64,000 bases of DNA, taken from contig NZ_JAGINK010000001.1 in NCBI RefSeq assembly GCF_017875955.1, positions 3,502,501-3,566,500 on the forward strand, given 5' to 3'. The notes under the pieces were generated by a model that saw only the letters and a list, made by a program, of their open reading frames with translations, ran no database searches and was not told the DNA's origin. Positions within the stretch are counted from its first letter, which is position 1. Every line of letters starts with the position of its first letter. Of the stretch, positions 10,827 through 18,932 are shown piece after piece. Source of the DNA: Pseudomonas sp. BP8. Lineage in GTDB: Bacteria; Pseudomonadota; Gammaproteobacteria; Pseudomonadales; Pseudomonadaceae. The position numbers and the translations under genes were made by a program.

Positions 10827-11696
10827 ATGAAGCCCTGCTATGAGAAGGTTCCGACCGCGCCCACCGCCTCTTGGACGCTGCTAAACCGTCGTCTTCCGGA
10901 CGAGATTCCCTTCGAGTGGCATCACCATCCGGAATACGAGCTCACCCTCACGCTAAACAGCCGTGGTCACCGTTATATCGGCAGTGATGTGCAGCTCTAC
11001 GATGATTGCGACCTCACTCTGGTGGGGCCTAACGTGCCCCATAGCTGGTGCTCAGCTGAGCTGATCGAGGACAGCAAGCCGCATCACGCTCTAGTAATCT
11101 GGTTCTCCGAAGCCTGGGCTACCTCACTCGTGGCGCTGTTTCCTGAAATGGCCCAGATCGGCAATCTTCTCGCGGCTGCACAGTGCGCCATGACTTTCAG
11201 CCCTAAGGCGGCTCGGGAACTGCGCCCGATCATCGAAGATATGGTGGATCAGAACGATCCGGAGCGGTTGGTCGCGCTGCTCCACGTCCTGATCAGGCTG
11301 ACTCAGGATGATGGTGCTCAGCGCATAGTCGCCAATGATGACTCCCTGACAGCACCGATTACAGACGACTCAAGGCTTCACCGAGTGTTGGATCACATCC
11401 ATGCGAACTTCGCTCAACAGCTTTCTATCCCGGAGCTCGCCGACATGGCGTGCGTTAGCGTTTCGGCATTCCATCGGATGTTCAAGCGGCATACCCGGTG
11501 CAGTGCTCTCGATTACATCGCCAGGCTCAGGATAGGGCGCGCGTGCGCTTTGTTGATGGAAGGCGGTTCAGTGATTGCCCTGGTTTCTGGAGAGGTCGGC
11601 TACACCTCGGTGGCCTTCTTCAACCGGCAATTCAAGGCACTGAAGGGCATGACTCCGACAGAGTTTCGCAGGCTCCATGGTCACCATTTCAAGTGA
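10827..11696 (+). CDS. AraC-family regulator of the adjacent sugar operon
   Basis: A 289-residue regulator. The N-terminal cupin sensor has FEWHHHPEYELTL and VGPNVPHSW. The C-terminal pair of helix-turn-helix motifs covers about the last 100 residues (LSIPELADMACVSVSAFHRMFKRH, then VGYTSVAFFNRQFKALKGMTP). It is divergent from the transporter-reductase-GMC operon, the usual arrangement for local control, with the imported sugar as likely ligand. ATG 10776 would add 17 residues without an obvious ribosome-binding site. ATG 10827 matches the usual MKPxYE-like opening and is preferred. Confidence 0.85.
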   Translation: MKPCYEKVPTAPTASWTLLNRRLPDEIPFEWHHHPEYELTLTLNSRGHRYIGSDVQLYDDCDLTLVGPNVPHSWCSAELIEDSKPHHALVIWFSEAWATSLVALFPEMAQIGNLLAAAQCAMTFSPKAARELRPIIEDMVDQNDPERLVALLHVLIRLTQDDGAQRIVANDDSLTAPITDDSRLHRVLDHIHANFAQQLSIPELADMACVSVSAFHRMFKRHTRCSALDYIARLRIGRACALLMEGGSVIALVSGEVGYTSVAFFNRQFKALKGMTPTEFRRLHGHHFK

Positions 11697-12097
11697 TCTC
11701 TAAGCTTGTTGACTCGCAGCATTTCACTTCCTTTCCTTACGAGCCTTATCCAGTGAGCCTGCCTCGTTCGTAGCCATTGCGAATGTTCATTTTCGGCTCA
11801 GTTCAGACCACAGCACAATCGCTCCAACTTTTGCATGTACCAACATCCGAGCGACCATGGTAATCGTGTGAGCCGTAGCAACAGATGTCCAAGTCTCAAC
11901 ATCCCGAATGCATGAGTTTCAATGTTCCATTCCTCAACGGACATTCAGGTGTGTGGCAAACGCAAGAGGCATTTTGACTAGGTCAGCCGCGCAACTCGTC
12001 GTAGGGCTGTCTTATTCTGGCCCACCGTCCGGCTTCCAAAATGAATTTTCCCTACCTCCATCCTCTCTGAGGAGAATGACTACAGGGAGGGATTCTC
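11697..12097. other. 401-base stretch upstream of the stress block, no gene seen
   Basis: Follows the AraC gene and precedes the plus-strand small-protein cluster. It must contain the cluster's promoter. I find no convincing hairpin, operator or small gene apart from the ribosome-binding site AGGGAGG at about 12084-12090. Confidence 0.4.
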
Positions 12098-12391
12098 ATG
12101 GTTGGACAGCAACTGTTCGTGGTCGACTATGAACTGCACGGCGATCACCGGACATTCATCATTCGCCTAGAAAAAATGGACAACGCCGTCGCCTGGCATT
12201 GGGCCAGTTGCGATGCAGGCGTCGGCATCATCCCCAGATTCAGTCAGCAGAAAATCAAGCTGATTGGTCGCACCGTAGCCGAGCGATACGGCATAGCCCA
12301 AGTGAAATGGCGGGTGGCTGGTCAGGGCCCTGAATTCGTTCCACAGCCTATCGATGTCGGGAAATTCTCGAGGCCTTCTGAGGGCGCTTAG
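12098..12391 (+). CDS. DUF6555-like small Pseudomonas protein
   Basis: A 97-residue protein with the pattern VVDYELHGD, AWHWASCDAGVGIIPRF and a later KWRVAG. I associate this with a small Pseudomonas-specific family (DUF6555, from memory) of unknown function. AGGGAGG seven bases before ATG 12098 supports the start. It opens a run of plus-strand small genes (12098-13786) with short gaps, probably one stress-regulated unit. Confidence 0.7.
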   Translation: MVGQQLFVVDYELHGDHRTFIIRLEKMDNAVAWHWASCDAGVGIIPRFSQQKIKLIGRTVAERYGIAQVKWRVAGQGPEFVPQPIDVGKFSRPSEGA

Positions 12392-12428
12392 TGATGGACA
12401 CCCGATCCATTAGCTTGGAGGTTTAGCC

Positions 12429-12587
12429 ATGCAACCGAAGACCGAGGGCACCGAAGAGAAGGGGCCAAGCGATGTCCCCTTCATCAATGACCCAGAAAAG
12501 CCTACTTCGCCACCCTTGAATGACGCTGACGCCACGGATGCAGCGGAAGCTGAAGAGGATGTCCAGGACGACGGCCAGTCAATTTAG
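12429..12587 (+). CDS. small acidic hypothetical protein
   Basis: A 52-residue, strongly acidic and proline-rich protein (MQPKTEGTEEK...DVQDDGQSI). It is preceded by GGAGG at the right distance and fits the short spacing of the cluster. It is probably disordered. Small hydrophilic proteins of this kind are common beside stress genes in Pseudomonas. No function is known to me. Confidence 0.6.
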   Translation: MQPKTEGTEEKGPSDVPFINDPEKPTSPPLNDADATDAAEAEEDVQDDGQSI

Positions 12588-12603
12588 CTAGGAGGAGAAG
12601 ACT

Positions 12604-12828
12604 ATGGATAACTATCACGTAAGCCCGACCTCGAATGGATGGGAGTTGAAGAAAGTCGGTGCTGACCGGGCATCGAAACGAGCTGCGACGAAGCTGGAAG
12701 TGGTCAGCATGCTGCCAGATTTCTTTGAGGGCAAAACAGCCTCTGTGAAAATTCATAAAGCAGATGGCACGATTGAAGAGGAGCGCACTTACCCTCGTTC
12801 GGCTGACCCGCGTCGAACCAAGGGGTGA
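12604..12828 (+). CDS. DUF2188-like small protein
   Basis: A 74-residue protein with the layout of DUF2188: a short N-terminal strand (YHVSPTSNGWELKKVG), an Ala/Lys helix (ASKRAATKLEVV), then VKIHKADGTIEEERTYP. DUF2188 proteins are small, of unknown biochemical role, and often sit in stress gene groups. AGGAGG precedes ATG 12604. Its stop overlaps the next gene's GTG start, indicating translational coupling to the helix-hairpin-helix protein. Confidence 0.8.
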   Translation: MDNYHVSPTSNGWELKKVGADRASKRAATKLEVVSMLPDFFEGKTASVKIHKADGTIEEERTYPRSADPRRTKG

Positions 12829-13262
12829 CCATTGTCACAGCTCGTGATCTCGGCATTGACGTCACGAGCGCCGACGGTTTGTTCAGGTGGTTGCTCGCCA
12901 GTTTCCTGATGGGAAAACGCATACGCTCAAGCGTTGCTGTTCAGACCTATCGAGTCCTGGTCTATCAGCACGGAGCCGACACACCGGGCAAACTTGCTCG
13001 CTGCTCGCATTCGACCCTTGTCCGTCTGCTCGGCCAGGGGGGTTATGCTCGTTACGATGAGTCCACCGCCCGGCGTCTTCATGCACTGGCCAGCAGATTG
13101 GAAGAAGAGTGGGCGGCTCAACTTAAGGCGCTGCAAGCTGGCGACCTCAGCAATGAAGATTTCAAGCTTTGGATTTTGTCCTTTGAAGGCATAGGCCCAA
13201 AGACCCTGGAGATCTTTTTGCGAGAGACCCAGAGCCATGTTTGGGTAGGCGATGAGGTTTGA
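12825..13262 (+). CDS. short HhH-GPD-like DNA-repair protein
   Basis: A 145-residue protein starting at GTG 12825, overlapping the preceding stop by four bases. Its C-terminal part holds a helix-hairpin-helix loop, FEGIGPKTLEIFL, as in endonuclease III and related DNA glycosylases. The Lys of GPKT matches the endonuclease III nucleophile position. An Asp follows 17 residues later in VWVGDEV, close to the catalytic Asp spacing. The protein stops three residues after that site and has no iron-sulphur cluster, so it is much shorter than family members. It could be a compact glycosylase/DNA binder or a truncated gene. Confidence 0.65.
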   Translation: MTIVTARDLGIDVTSADGLFRWLLASFLMGKRIRSSVAVQTYRVLVYQHGADTPGKLARCSHSTLVRLLGQGGYARYDESTARRLHALASRLEEEWAAQLKALQAGDLSNEDFKLWILSFEGIGPKTLEIFLRETQSHVWVGDEV

Positions 13263-13345
13263 ATGGTGCATGGCCATATGCCGCCATCGACGTATGCAGC
13301 CACGAGTGGAACACTCAGTTCTTCCGCTATGGACAGGAGAGGCTG

Positions 13346-13786
13346 ATGAAACTCGATGTAGAGGGTTTGTCACTGTCAGGGATGACAGTCGTTGTGGTAG
13401 AGGACGATGAAACCTTGCGAACGCTCTTGGTGGACATCCTTGTGGAGCTGGGAGCAGCCTGCGAGGCTTTTGGCAATGCGGAAGATGCCTTGATACATCT
13501 AATGGGCCTGAAAGGTGAGTGCTCATTGATGGTCGTAGACCATGGAGTCCCCGGCAGTATTAAGGGAATGGAATTCATCTCGATGGCGCATGAGAAGTGG
13601 CCTGGGTTACCAGCCATCCTCACCTCGGGCTATCAACTGGATGCTTCGCAAGTCACCCCCCCAGTAACTTACCTTTTCAAACCTTGGTCTCTCGACGAGC
13701 TGACCGTGGCGATAGAGCAGGCGCTCCCCAAGCAAGGACAGCATTCGACTCAATCATCGAGAGCTTCGTTACCGAGGCGTTTCTAG
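13346..13786 (+). CDS. single-domain response regulator
   Basis: A 146-residue CheY-like receiver domain with no output domain. The acidic pocket is VVVEDDE (near residue 20), the phosphoacceptor Asp lies in LMVVDHGVPG, and the conserved Lys is in LFKPW. The segment after the phosphoacceptor reads DHGVPG in place of the common DxxMPG. It likely takes phosphate from a hybrid or separate kinase and signals by protein contact. AGGAGAGG before ATG 13346 fixes the start; an upstream open stretch from 13259 lacks such a site. It ends the plus-strand cluster. Confidence 0.8.
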   Translation: MKLDVEGLSLSGMTVVVVEDDETLRTLLVDILVELGAACEAFGNAEDALIHLMGLKGECSLMVVDHGVPGSIKGMEFISMAHEKWPGLPAILTSGYQLDASQVTPPVTYLFKPWSLDELTVAIEQALPKQGQHSTQSSRASLPRRF

Positions 13787-13877
13787 GTCATCGAAGGCAG
13801 GATCACCTTACGTTTTTTCTAGTCAATGATTCTGCCGCCGGCACTGTCAGAAATAGGTTTCTTCGTGGCTGATCGAG

Positions 13878-14156
13878 TCAATTCGCCTGGGGGGTAGCCG
13901 TCGCCCTCTGAGCTTTCTTCGAGGTGTTTTTGTTTTTCCTCCACCCCCTCAGATTCATGAGGAAAAGCACTACTTGCAGCACAATCAATGCCCAAGCTTC
14001 AGCCTGCCAGCCCCACACTGACCATAGTACGTTGCTCGCGATGAAGCAGCAGAAACCCACCATGCGTCGTCTAGGACGGTGTGAACCGATACACCAGGCT
14101 GCCAATACCGTGACCGCCATGGCAGGCCATTCCAGCAATTCGATCCAGTTCTCCAT
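13878..14156 (-). CDS. small inner-membrane protein
   Basis: A 92-residue protein with three hydrophobic segments (about residues 10-25, 34-50 and 53-70) and a basic, Ala/Thr-rich C-terminal tail. It resembles short Pseudomonas membrane proteins annotated loosely as transporter-like, but no transport motif is visible. It faces the response-regulator gene tail-to-tail and precedes the hemerythrin on the same strand as part of the stress block. ATG 14156 is preferred to a TTG at 14171. Confidence 0.65.
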   Translation of the reverse strand: MENWIELLEWPAMAVTVLAAWCIGSHRPRRRMVGFCCFIASNVLWSVWGWQAEAWALIVLQVVLFLMNLRGWRKNKNTSKKAQRATATPQAN

Positions 14157-14237
14157 CGGCACCTGTTCCAATCGTCAATTCATGACGCCATTGCCAGATC
14201 GCTGATCCGGCAAAGCGCCTTTGATTCAAGCGGCGAT

Positions 14238-14702
14238 TCAAGCGGCACGCTGCTCGCCCTTCAGCAGCTTTTTCTGGGCCTCCATGGCTTGTCCTAGCTC
14301 CTCCAATTGATCTTTACCGAGAAGCTTCTTCGCGGTGGGGAAGAGCTCGCCTTCCTCTTCCTCGATGTGATGCTCAAGCAGCTCCTTCATCACCTTCACT
14401 CGACCAGCGAATTCGAGCGTTCCTGTTTCGGTATGGAGCAGGTCAGGGAGTACCAGTGAGTCCACTGTCCGATGTTCTTCCTTGGCCTCGTAGTACATCT
14501 TGGCCTCCTCTTTACCGCCGGCTTCCTTGATCGCTGGATAGAGAATGTCCTCTTCCAACGCGGTGTGGATTTGCAGCTCTTGTTCGATGCGGTGCAGCAA
14601 ATCAGCGCGTTTTTTTACGGCCCGCTCAGTGGTCGATGACAGTTCTTCCAGCAGTTTCTTGACTACCTTATGGTCTTGAATCAGCAGATCAATAGCATTC
14701 AT
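14238..14702 (-). CDS. hemerythrin HHE-domain protein
   Basis: A 154-residue four-helix protein with the iron-binding His/Glu pattern of HHE hemerythrins. QDHKVVKKLL opens helix 1, IHTALEEDILYP lies in helix 2, EAKEEHRTVDSL in helix 3, and LLEHHIEEEEGELFP in helix 4. Such proteins bind a di-iron centre and are linked with oxygen, NO or oxidative-stress sensing. It lies among stress genes and appears monocistronic. Length is normal for the family. Confidence 0.88.
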   Translation of the reverse strand: MNAIDLLIQDHKVVKKLLEELSSTTERAVKKRADLLHRIEQELQIHTALEEDILYPAIKEAGGKEEAKMYYEAKEEHRTVDSLVLPDLLHTETGTLEFAGRVKVMKELLEHHIEEEEGELFPTAKKLLGKDQLEELGQAMEAQKKLLKGEQRAA

Positions 14703-14807
14703 GGCGGCACCTCGTCACGGGCGGATAAATATTGACTTCCTAGGAGTTGAGTGGCCCAAAACAGCAGGGTTCAACGATCATGATGACTGGCGTAAGGCCG
14801 ATCTGTT

Positions 14808-16661
14808 TTAGCGCTCTGGCCCTTGCCCCCCTATCGCCAGTGCGGCGCGCAATGCCGCGAGATGGGTCAAGCCCTGCGGCAGATTGCCAAGAAACTGGCC
14901 GGTGGATGGATCAACCATTTCGGAATAAATGCCGACGCCGTGATCAAGGCCGTTTACCGCACGGTGGAAGGCGTCTTCTGCGCGGTCGCATTGACCTATC
15001 AGTGCCCAAGCTTCGATGAGCCAGAAAGTACAGGCGAGGAAGCAACCTTCCTCTTCACTGGCCTGACTGAATCGGTAGTGAAAGGGCCCTGTCCCCAGTT
15101 CCGCCTGTATGACTTCGAGTGTGCTATGCAAGCGTGGCCCTGAGGGGTAGCCGAAACGCACTGCGAGTGCGATGGACGCGTCCAGGCGGTCGCTGCCCGC
15201 ATAGAACACATAGGTTTGGCGTTTCTCGTTCCAACAATGCTCATCTACCCACGTTTGGATACGCTGACGCTCACGGTGCCACCGCTCACGGCAGGTGGTC
15301 GGCAGGTGGCCGCCATCTGCCAACTCTATGGCCCGACTCAGCGCCTGCCAGCAGCTGATCTTGGACAAGGTGTAATGCCGTTTTTCATGCAGCTCCCATA
15401 TACCGGCGTCGGCCTGTCTCCAGCTGTCAGCGCATTGATCGGCCAGCCCTGAGAGGATCGTCGCGCTTGTCGCGTCAAGGATATTTCCGCTGTCGATAAA
15501 GCAACGGGCGGTCTCGAATATGTCGCCGAATATTCCATGCTGGAGCTGGTCGCGGGCGTCGTTGCCCACCACCGGTGGCGAGTTTTTGTAACCCGGCAGG
15601 TCTACCGGGCGGGTGCAATCGCCGATGGCACCGTCGAGTGTATAAAATACACGTGGGCCATGTTCACCTAGCCGATTCAACAGCCAGGTAAAGGCTGCCT
15701 TGGCCTCGGGCTGCGCGCCGATAGCGAGGAAGGCTTCGATGGTATATCCGGCATCCCGGATCCAGGCGAAGCGGTAATCGAAGTTCTTGTTCCCGCCTAT
15801 CCGCTCAGGCAGCGACGAGGTGCCCGCCGCCATGATCGCGCCGCTCGGTGAGGACAGCAGAATCTTCAATGCCAGCGCATTGCGGACAACCAACGATTTG
15901 AACGGGCCTTCGTAGATCATGCCTTTCGACCATTGCTGCCACTCACGGTGAGAGCCATCGATACGTTCGTCGATGAGTTCGAGCGGGGGAAGCACCAACG
16001 GCTCATTCCGTCCCGCGACGATAGCCAGTACGGTTCTTTGTCCTTGGCCAACGCTGACGAATGCCCTGACGCCCAAATCGTCCTTGCGATCAATACGCAC
16101 CTGGGCGTCGTGGATGAACATACCGAGTATGTGTCCGGCATGGAAAACGCAGCCGTTGTCGTTCGGTGCAAGGTAGGGGCTGACGGTGTCGGCTTGGGTG
16201 CCAAAGTCGATGGCGATGTTGAAATCGACTTGCCCTTCGATACCCTCAATGCGTCTGGCGAGTTCGGCCCATGGCAAACGGCCCGCTGGCCCGCTGTTGA
16301 GTGACTCGGTGAGTCGGGCACGGCCATTGGGCGTAACGAACAGTGTCTCCAGTACATTACTGTCTGGAAGGTAACGGCGTTCTGCGCGGTAGTTTTCGCA
16401 AGGCGTAATGGAAAAGAACCCACCTGAATGGGGCGCGAGTAATCGGTCGAACAGCGGAGGCGAATCCATATGGGGGACACACCACCAGTCGATGGATCCA
16501 TCCAGGCCAATCAAGGCTACAGAGCGCCCATCGCCGAGCGCTCCGTACTCCTCCAGCAACAACCAGCCGCCTTCATCCCGCTGAGGCTCCCCGTGTTGCC
16601 ATCCATCGACCGATGTAATTTCCACGCGACGCCTCCGAGGTAGGTTGTCCTGTTCGGACAT
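14808..16661 (-). CDS. glycoside hydrolase family 15 (glucoamylase/trehalase-like) protein
   Basis: A 617-residue GH15 enzyme. It has the N-terminal beta-sandwich typical of bacterial members (YGALGDGRSVALIGLDGSID, about residues 40-60) and the catalytic (alpha/alpha)6 barrel, including FAWIRDAGYTIEAFL. Bacterial GH15 proteins hydrolyse alpha-glucans or trehalose. In the Pseudomonas stress block it would act on trehalose or glycogen-derived sugar, but the specificity cannot be read here. It has no signal peptide, so it is cytoplasmic. The start MSEQDNLPRRRR at 16661 gives the full N-terminus. Confidence 0.85.
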   Translation of the reverse strand: MSEQDNLPRRRRVEITSVDGWQHGEPQRDEGGWLLLEEYGALGDGRSVALIGLDGSIDWWCVPHMDSPPLFDRLLAPHSGGFFSITPCENYRAERRYLPDSNVLETLFVTPNGRARLTESLNSGPAGRLPWAELARRIEGIEGQVDFNIAIDFGTQADTVSPYLAPNDNGCVFHAGHILGMFIHDAQVRIDRKDDLGVRAFVSVGQGQRTVLAIVAGRNEPLVLPPLELIDERIDGSHREWQQWSKGMIYEGPFKSLVVRNALALKILLSSPSGAIMAAGTSSLPERIGGNKNFDYRFAWIRDAGYTIEAFLAIGAQPEAKAAFTWLLNRLGEHGPRVFYTLDGAIGDCTRPVDLPGYKNSPPVVGNDARDQLQHGIFGDIFETARCFIDSGNILDATSATILSGLADQCADSWRQADAGIWELHEKRHYTLSKISCWQALSRAIELADGGHLPTTCRERWHRERQRIQTWVDEHCWNEKRQTYVFYAGSDRLDASIALAVRFGYPSGPRLHSTLEVIQAELGTGPFHYRFSQASEEEGCFLACTFWLIEAWALIGQCDRAEDAFHRAVNGLDHGVGIYSEMVDPSTGQFLGNLPQGLTHLAALRAALAIGGQGPER

Positions 16662-16819
16662 AGCCGTCGAATGCAGAGTTCGTCTCAGTTTCCAGCTCGC
16701 GCGCTTTTCACGGATTCACAATAAAAGGAATTTCAAATGGCCATCGAAATCTCAATAGCGTCACAGGCGCCAGTCGCCTGACTTCAACCCTCCTACTAAC
16801 AAGACCAAAAGGAGGCTTC

Positions 16820-17053
16820 ATGACTTGTCTGATTTGCGCCGGACATGCTGAGTCCGTTGAATGTGTTGCTGGTTGGGAGGAGCGCCATTGCTCGCAGTGC
16901 GGGAGCTATCGCATGTCTCAAACGCTCGTTCTGGTGATGATGGAAGAGGGTCAAATCTTCGACACCCCCCGGATGCGAGAGTGGCTCACTACTCGGCGCG
17001 GTTGTGTGTCCATCCCCTCTATCGAACCTCATCATGCAATCCTCGTCACTTAA
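16820..17053 (+). CDS. small zinc-ribbon-like protein
   Basis: A 77-residue protein with paired cysteines, CLIC near residue 3 and CSQCG near residue 24, spaced as in a minimal zinc ribbon. The remainder is hydrophobic/charged with no known motif. AGGAGG lies at a good distance before ATG 16820. It is convergent with the DUF421 gene. Function unknown. Confidence 0.65.
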   Translation: MTCLICAGHAESVECVAGWEERHCSQCGSYRMSQTLVLVMMEEGQIFDTPRMREWLTTRRGCVSIPSIEPHHAILVT

Positions 17054-17076
17054 TCAGCGCGGGCGGAAGGGCGTCA

Positions 17077-17520
17077 TCACTCGTCGGGTATGATCGAGAT
17101 CTTTCCATTGCGCTCGACGATGGCAAATTTGATCTGTTCAACTTTTTCGAGCCCTTGACTGTCCCGGGCCGATTCGAGGATGTCGTCTTCCGTGAGCCGA
17201 GCTCGACGCATGCGATGGTGGAGAAAACGTCCATTCTCGACGACCAGCGTGGCGTGGCCGTCGAGCAGCCGCGCCAAGGGCTTGGAATTGAGTTTTGCGA
17301 GTGACAGTCCGACATCCAGCACTATCAGCGTCGCAATGACCAACATGGCATTGGTGAAGGAAAAGTCATCGCCCAGCAAAGCTTGTTGGGTCGCTTCGCC
17401 GATGATCAGTAACAGGACGAAGTCAAAGGTGGTCAGATCGGCCAGTGAGCGTCTGCCAGCGATACGAAACAACAGCATCAATGCGACGTACATGCCGGTT
17501 GCGCGGAGGATCGAATCCAT
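17077..17520 (-). CDS. DUF421 (YetF-like) membrane protein
   Basis: A 147-residue DUF421/YetF-family protein with two to three N-terminal helices (MYVALMLLFRIAG, FDFVLLLIIGEATQQALLG, FTNAMLVIATLIVLDVGL). A small cytoplasmic domain follows, containing RRARLTEDDILESAR. The GRRSLADLTTFDF segment is characteristic. The family's role is not established beyond membrane stress in Bacillus. ATG 17520 is preceded by GAGGAG and is preferred over an upstream frame extension. It ends a minus-strand run with the membrane-anchored protein and CinA. Confidence 0.85.
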   Translation of the reverse strand: MDSILRATGMYVALMLLFRIAGRRSLADLTTFDFVLLLIIGEATQQALLGDDFSFTNAMLVIATLIVLDVGLSLAKLNSKPLARLLDGHATLVVENGRFLHHRMRRARLTEDDILESARDSQGLEKVEQIKFAIVERNGKISIIPDE

Positions 17521-17530
17521 CACTCGCTCC

Positions 17531-18037
17531 TCAAGGAAATAGGAAGGTGGTGAAGTGGACTGCACTGGATGGGCCTGCACGCACCATACCTTCAAGAGTG
17601 CCCACATACTCGCTGCGCACGTTGAGGTAGAGCGTGGCAATACCATCCTCGCTGGTACCCAGTTTCAGCAGAATGGCCTTGCCCTGTGAGAATGAGGCTT
17701 GTGGTTGGGGTTGCAGGGTTTCGATACTGGCTTCGCGCAGTAGTGAACCATCGAGTAGCACCATGATGGGTTCTCGGGCGCTACCGCGAACCGTGATGCG
17801 CAGGGAGTCAGTCGTGCCGCTACGGCTGAGGCGTTGATACTCGACATGCAAACGGCCATCTGCGCTTGTGACCTGGGCATTGCTGAGCGGGCCGTTGCCG
17901 AAGACGCCGGCCAACCCAAGTAAGACAATGACCACCAGCACGTACCAACCCACACGTTCGAAGCGCCAAACGCGCTGTTGCATGGCCATGTCTTCCTGGA
18001 CAGGGTGCTGTCTCGACACCAGTTCATCCTCAGACAC
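17531..18037 (-). CDS. membrane-anchored hypothetical protein
   Basis: A 168-residue protein with a basic N-terminus and one membrane helix (WYVLVVIVLLGLAGVFG), followed by a beta-rich periplasmic domain. The family is not recognised. GTG 18037 is chosen because GAGGGG lies seven bases upstream; the longer frame to 18208 runs through the end of cinA. It lies 11 bases after cinA and 10 bases before the DUF421 gene, so the three probably form one operon. Confidence 0.65.
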   Translation of the reverse strand: MSEDELVSRQHPVQEDMAMQQRVWRFERVGWYVLVVIVLLGLAGVFGNGPLSNAQVTSADGRLHVEYQRLSRSGTTDSLRITVRGSAREPIMVLLDGSLLREASIETLQPQPQASFSQGKAILLKLGTSEDGIATLYLNVRSEYVGTLEGMVRAGPSSAVHFTTFLFP

Positions 18038-18048
18038 AGTTATACCCC

Positions 18049-18552
18049 TCAGGCGCGCTCCCCACGTAGCCAGCGCTCGTGATAATGGATCAGGCGGGTG
18101 AGCCCATAGACGGCGCCGTCGTGCATGACCTGCGCTCGCTCTCCAAAAAATCGCTGGGTACGGGTAAACACGGCAATCGGCTCGCCGGCGAACGCCCACG
18201 CGAAGCACAGCGTGCCGGGTAAAACTCCTGATGCTGGGCTAGGCCCCGCTACCCCCGTCGTTGCAATAACGACGTTGGCATCGCTGTCTTTCAGTGCCCC
18301 TAGCGCCATTTCCCAGGCAACTGGCTCGCTGGTCAGCCCGTACCGTTCGATGGTTTCCGGACTCACACCTAGCAGCCGCTTCTTGGCGGAGGGCGAATAC
18401 ACGACATAGCCGCTTTCCAGTACCTCGCCCGTACCTGGGAAGGCCGCCAGCAAAGCGACCATGCAGCCTGCTGTACACGACTCGGCAGTGGTGAGTACCA
18501 GGTGGTGGTCTTTGAGATAGCCGAGCACGGCCAGTACGGGGTCACTTGCCAT
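18049..18552 (-). CDS. pncC: CinA-family protein, probable nicotinamide-nucleotide amidohydrolase
   Basis: A 167-residue stand-alone CinA C-terminal domain. The active-site start TTAESCTAG is near residues 21-29. SGYVVYSPSAKKRLLGV and IATTGVAGPSPASG are conserved blocks. Members deamidate nicotinamide mononucleotide to nicotinate mononucleotide in NAD salvage. It is the first gene of the three-gene minus-strand unit with the anchored protein and DUF421. A second, housekeeping copy beside recA is usual in Pseudomonas, so this may be a stress paralogue. Confidence 0.85.
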   Translation of the reverse strand: MASDPVLAVLGYLKDHHLVLTTAESCTAGCMVALLAAFPGTGEVLESGYVVYSPSAKKRLLGVSPETIERYGLTSEPVAWEMALGALKDSDANVVIATTGVAGPSPASGVLPGTLCFAWAFAGEPIAVFTRTQRFFGERAQVMHDGAVYGLTRLIHYHERWLRGERA

Positions 18553-18737
18553 CTTGGTGTCGACTCGTTGTTCTTTTGCGGTGGACGTATCAGTCAGGCA
18601 AATGGTTCACCGGTTTAGCGCAGGTTCGCTTGGTTTCTTGACCTGAACTTTATTGCTCGTACTGACATCACTTTAGGGAACACGGGGCCATGCTCCGAAC
18701 CGCTATTTGAATGATAGATATAAGGGTAGGGCAGGGC

Positions 18738-18902
18738 ATGAAAAAGCACACCGACGCCGAGCATAGACCGCAGGCCCCCTCAAAAACTCAGGGTGAACAA
18801 GAACGCGACAACGATGCGCATCGACCGGATGGCTCGTTAGGAACTGATCATGACTCGACCGCGCAGAAAACAGCGCGGCATGAAGGGGAGAAGAAGCACT
18901 GA
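18738..18902 (+). CDS. small hydrophilic stress-type protein
   Basis: A 54-residue, Lys/His/Asp/Glu-rich protein (MKKHTDAEHRPQ...HEGEKKH) with almost no hydrophobic residues, so it is probably disordered. A GGG-rich ribosome-binding site precedes ATG 18738. Its TGA lies at the left edge of the perfect hairpin at 18901-18922. Function unknown; similar short hydrophilic proteins accompany catalase and osmotic-stress genes in Pseudomonas. Confidence 0.55.
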   Translation: MKKHTDAEHRPQAPSKTQGEQERDNDAHRPDGSLGTDHDSTAQKTARHEGEKKH

Positions 18903-18922
18903 GGCCAGTGATATCTGGCCTC
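18901..18922. terminator. bidirectional hairpin between convergent genes
   Basis: Perfect eight-base stem GAGGCCAG / CTGGCCTC with a six-base loop, between the small plus-strand gene and the minus-strand SDR gene. No clear T-tract, but the position fits a shared terminator. Confidence 0.6.
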
Positions 18923-18932
18923 AGCAATGCCT

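Noticed and set aside
16737..16781. 15-codon leader-like frame with AAGGA upstream, before the zinc-ribbon gene
   Set aside because: Too short to support; no regulatory residues or attenuator hairpins around it.
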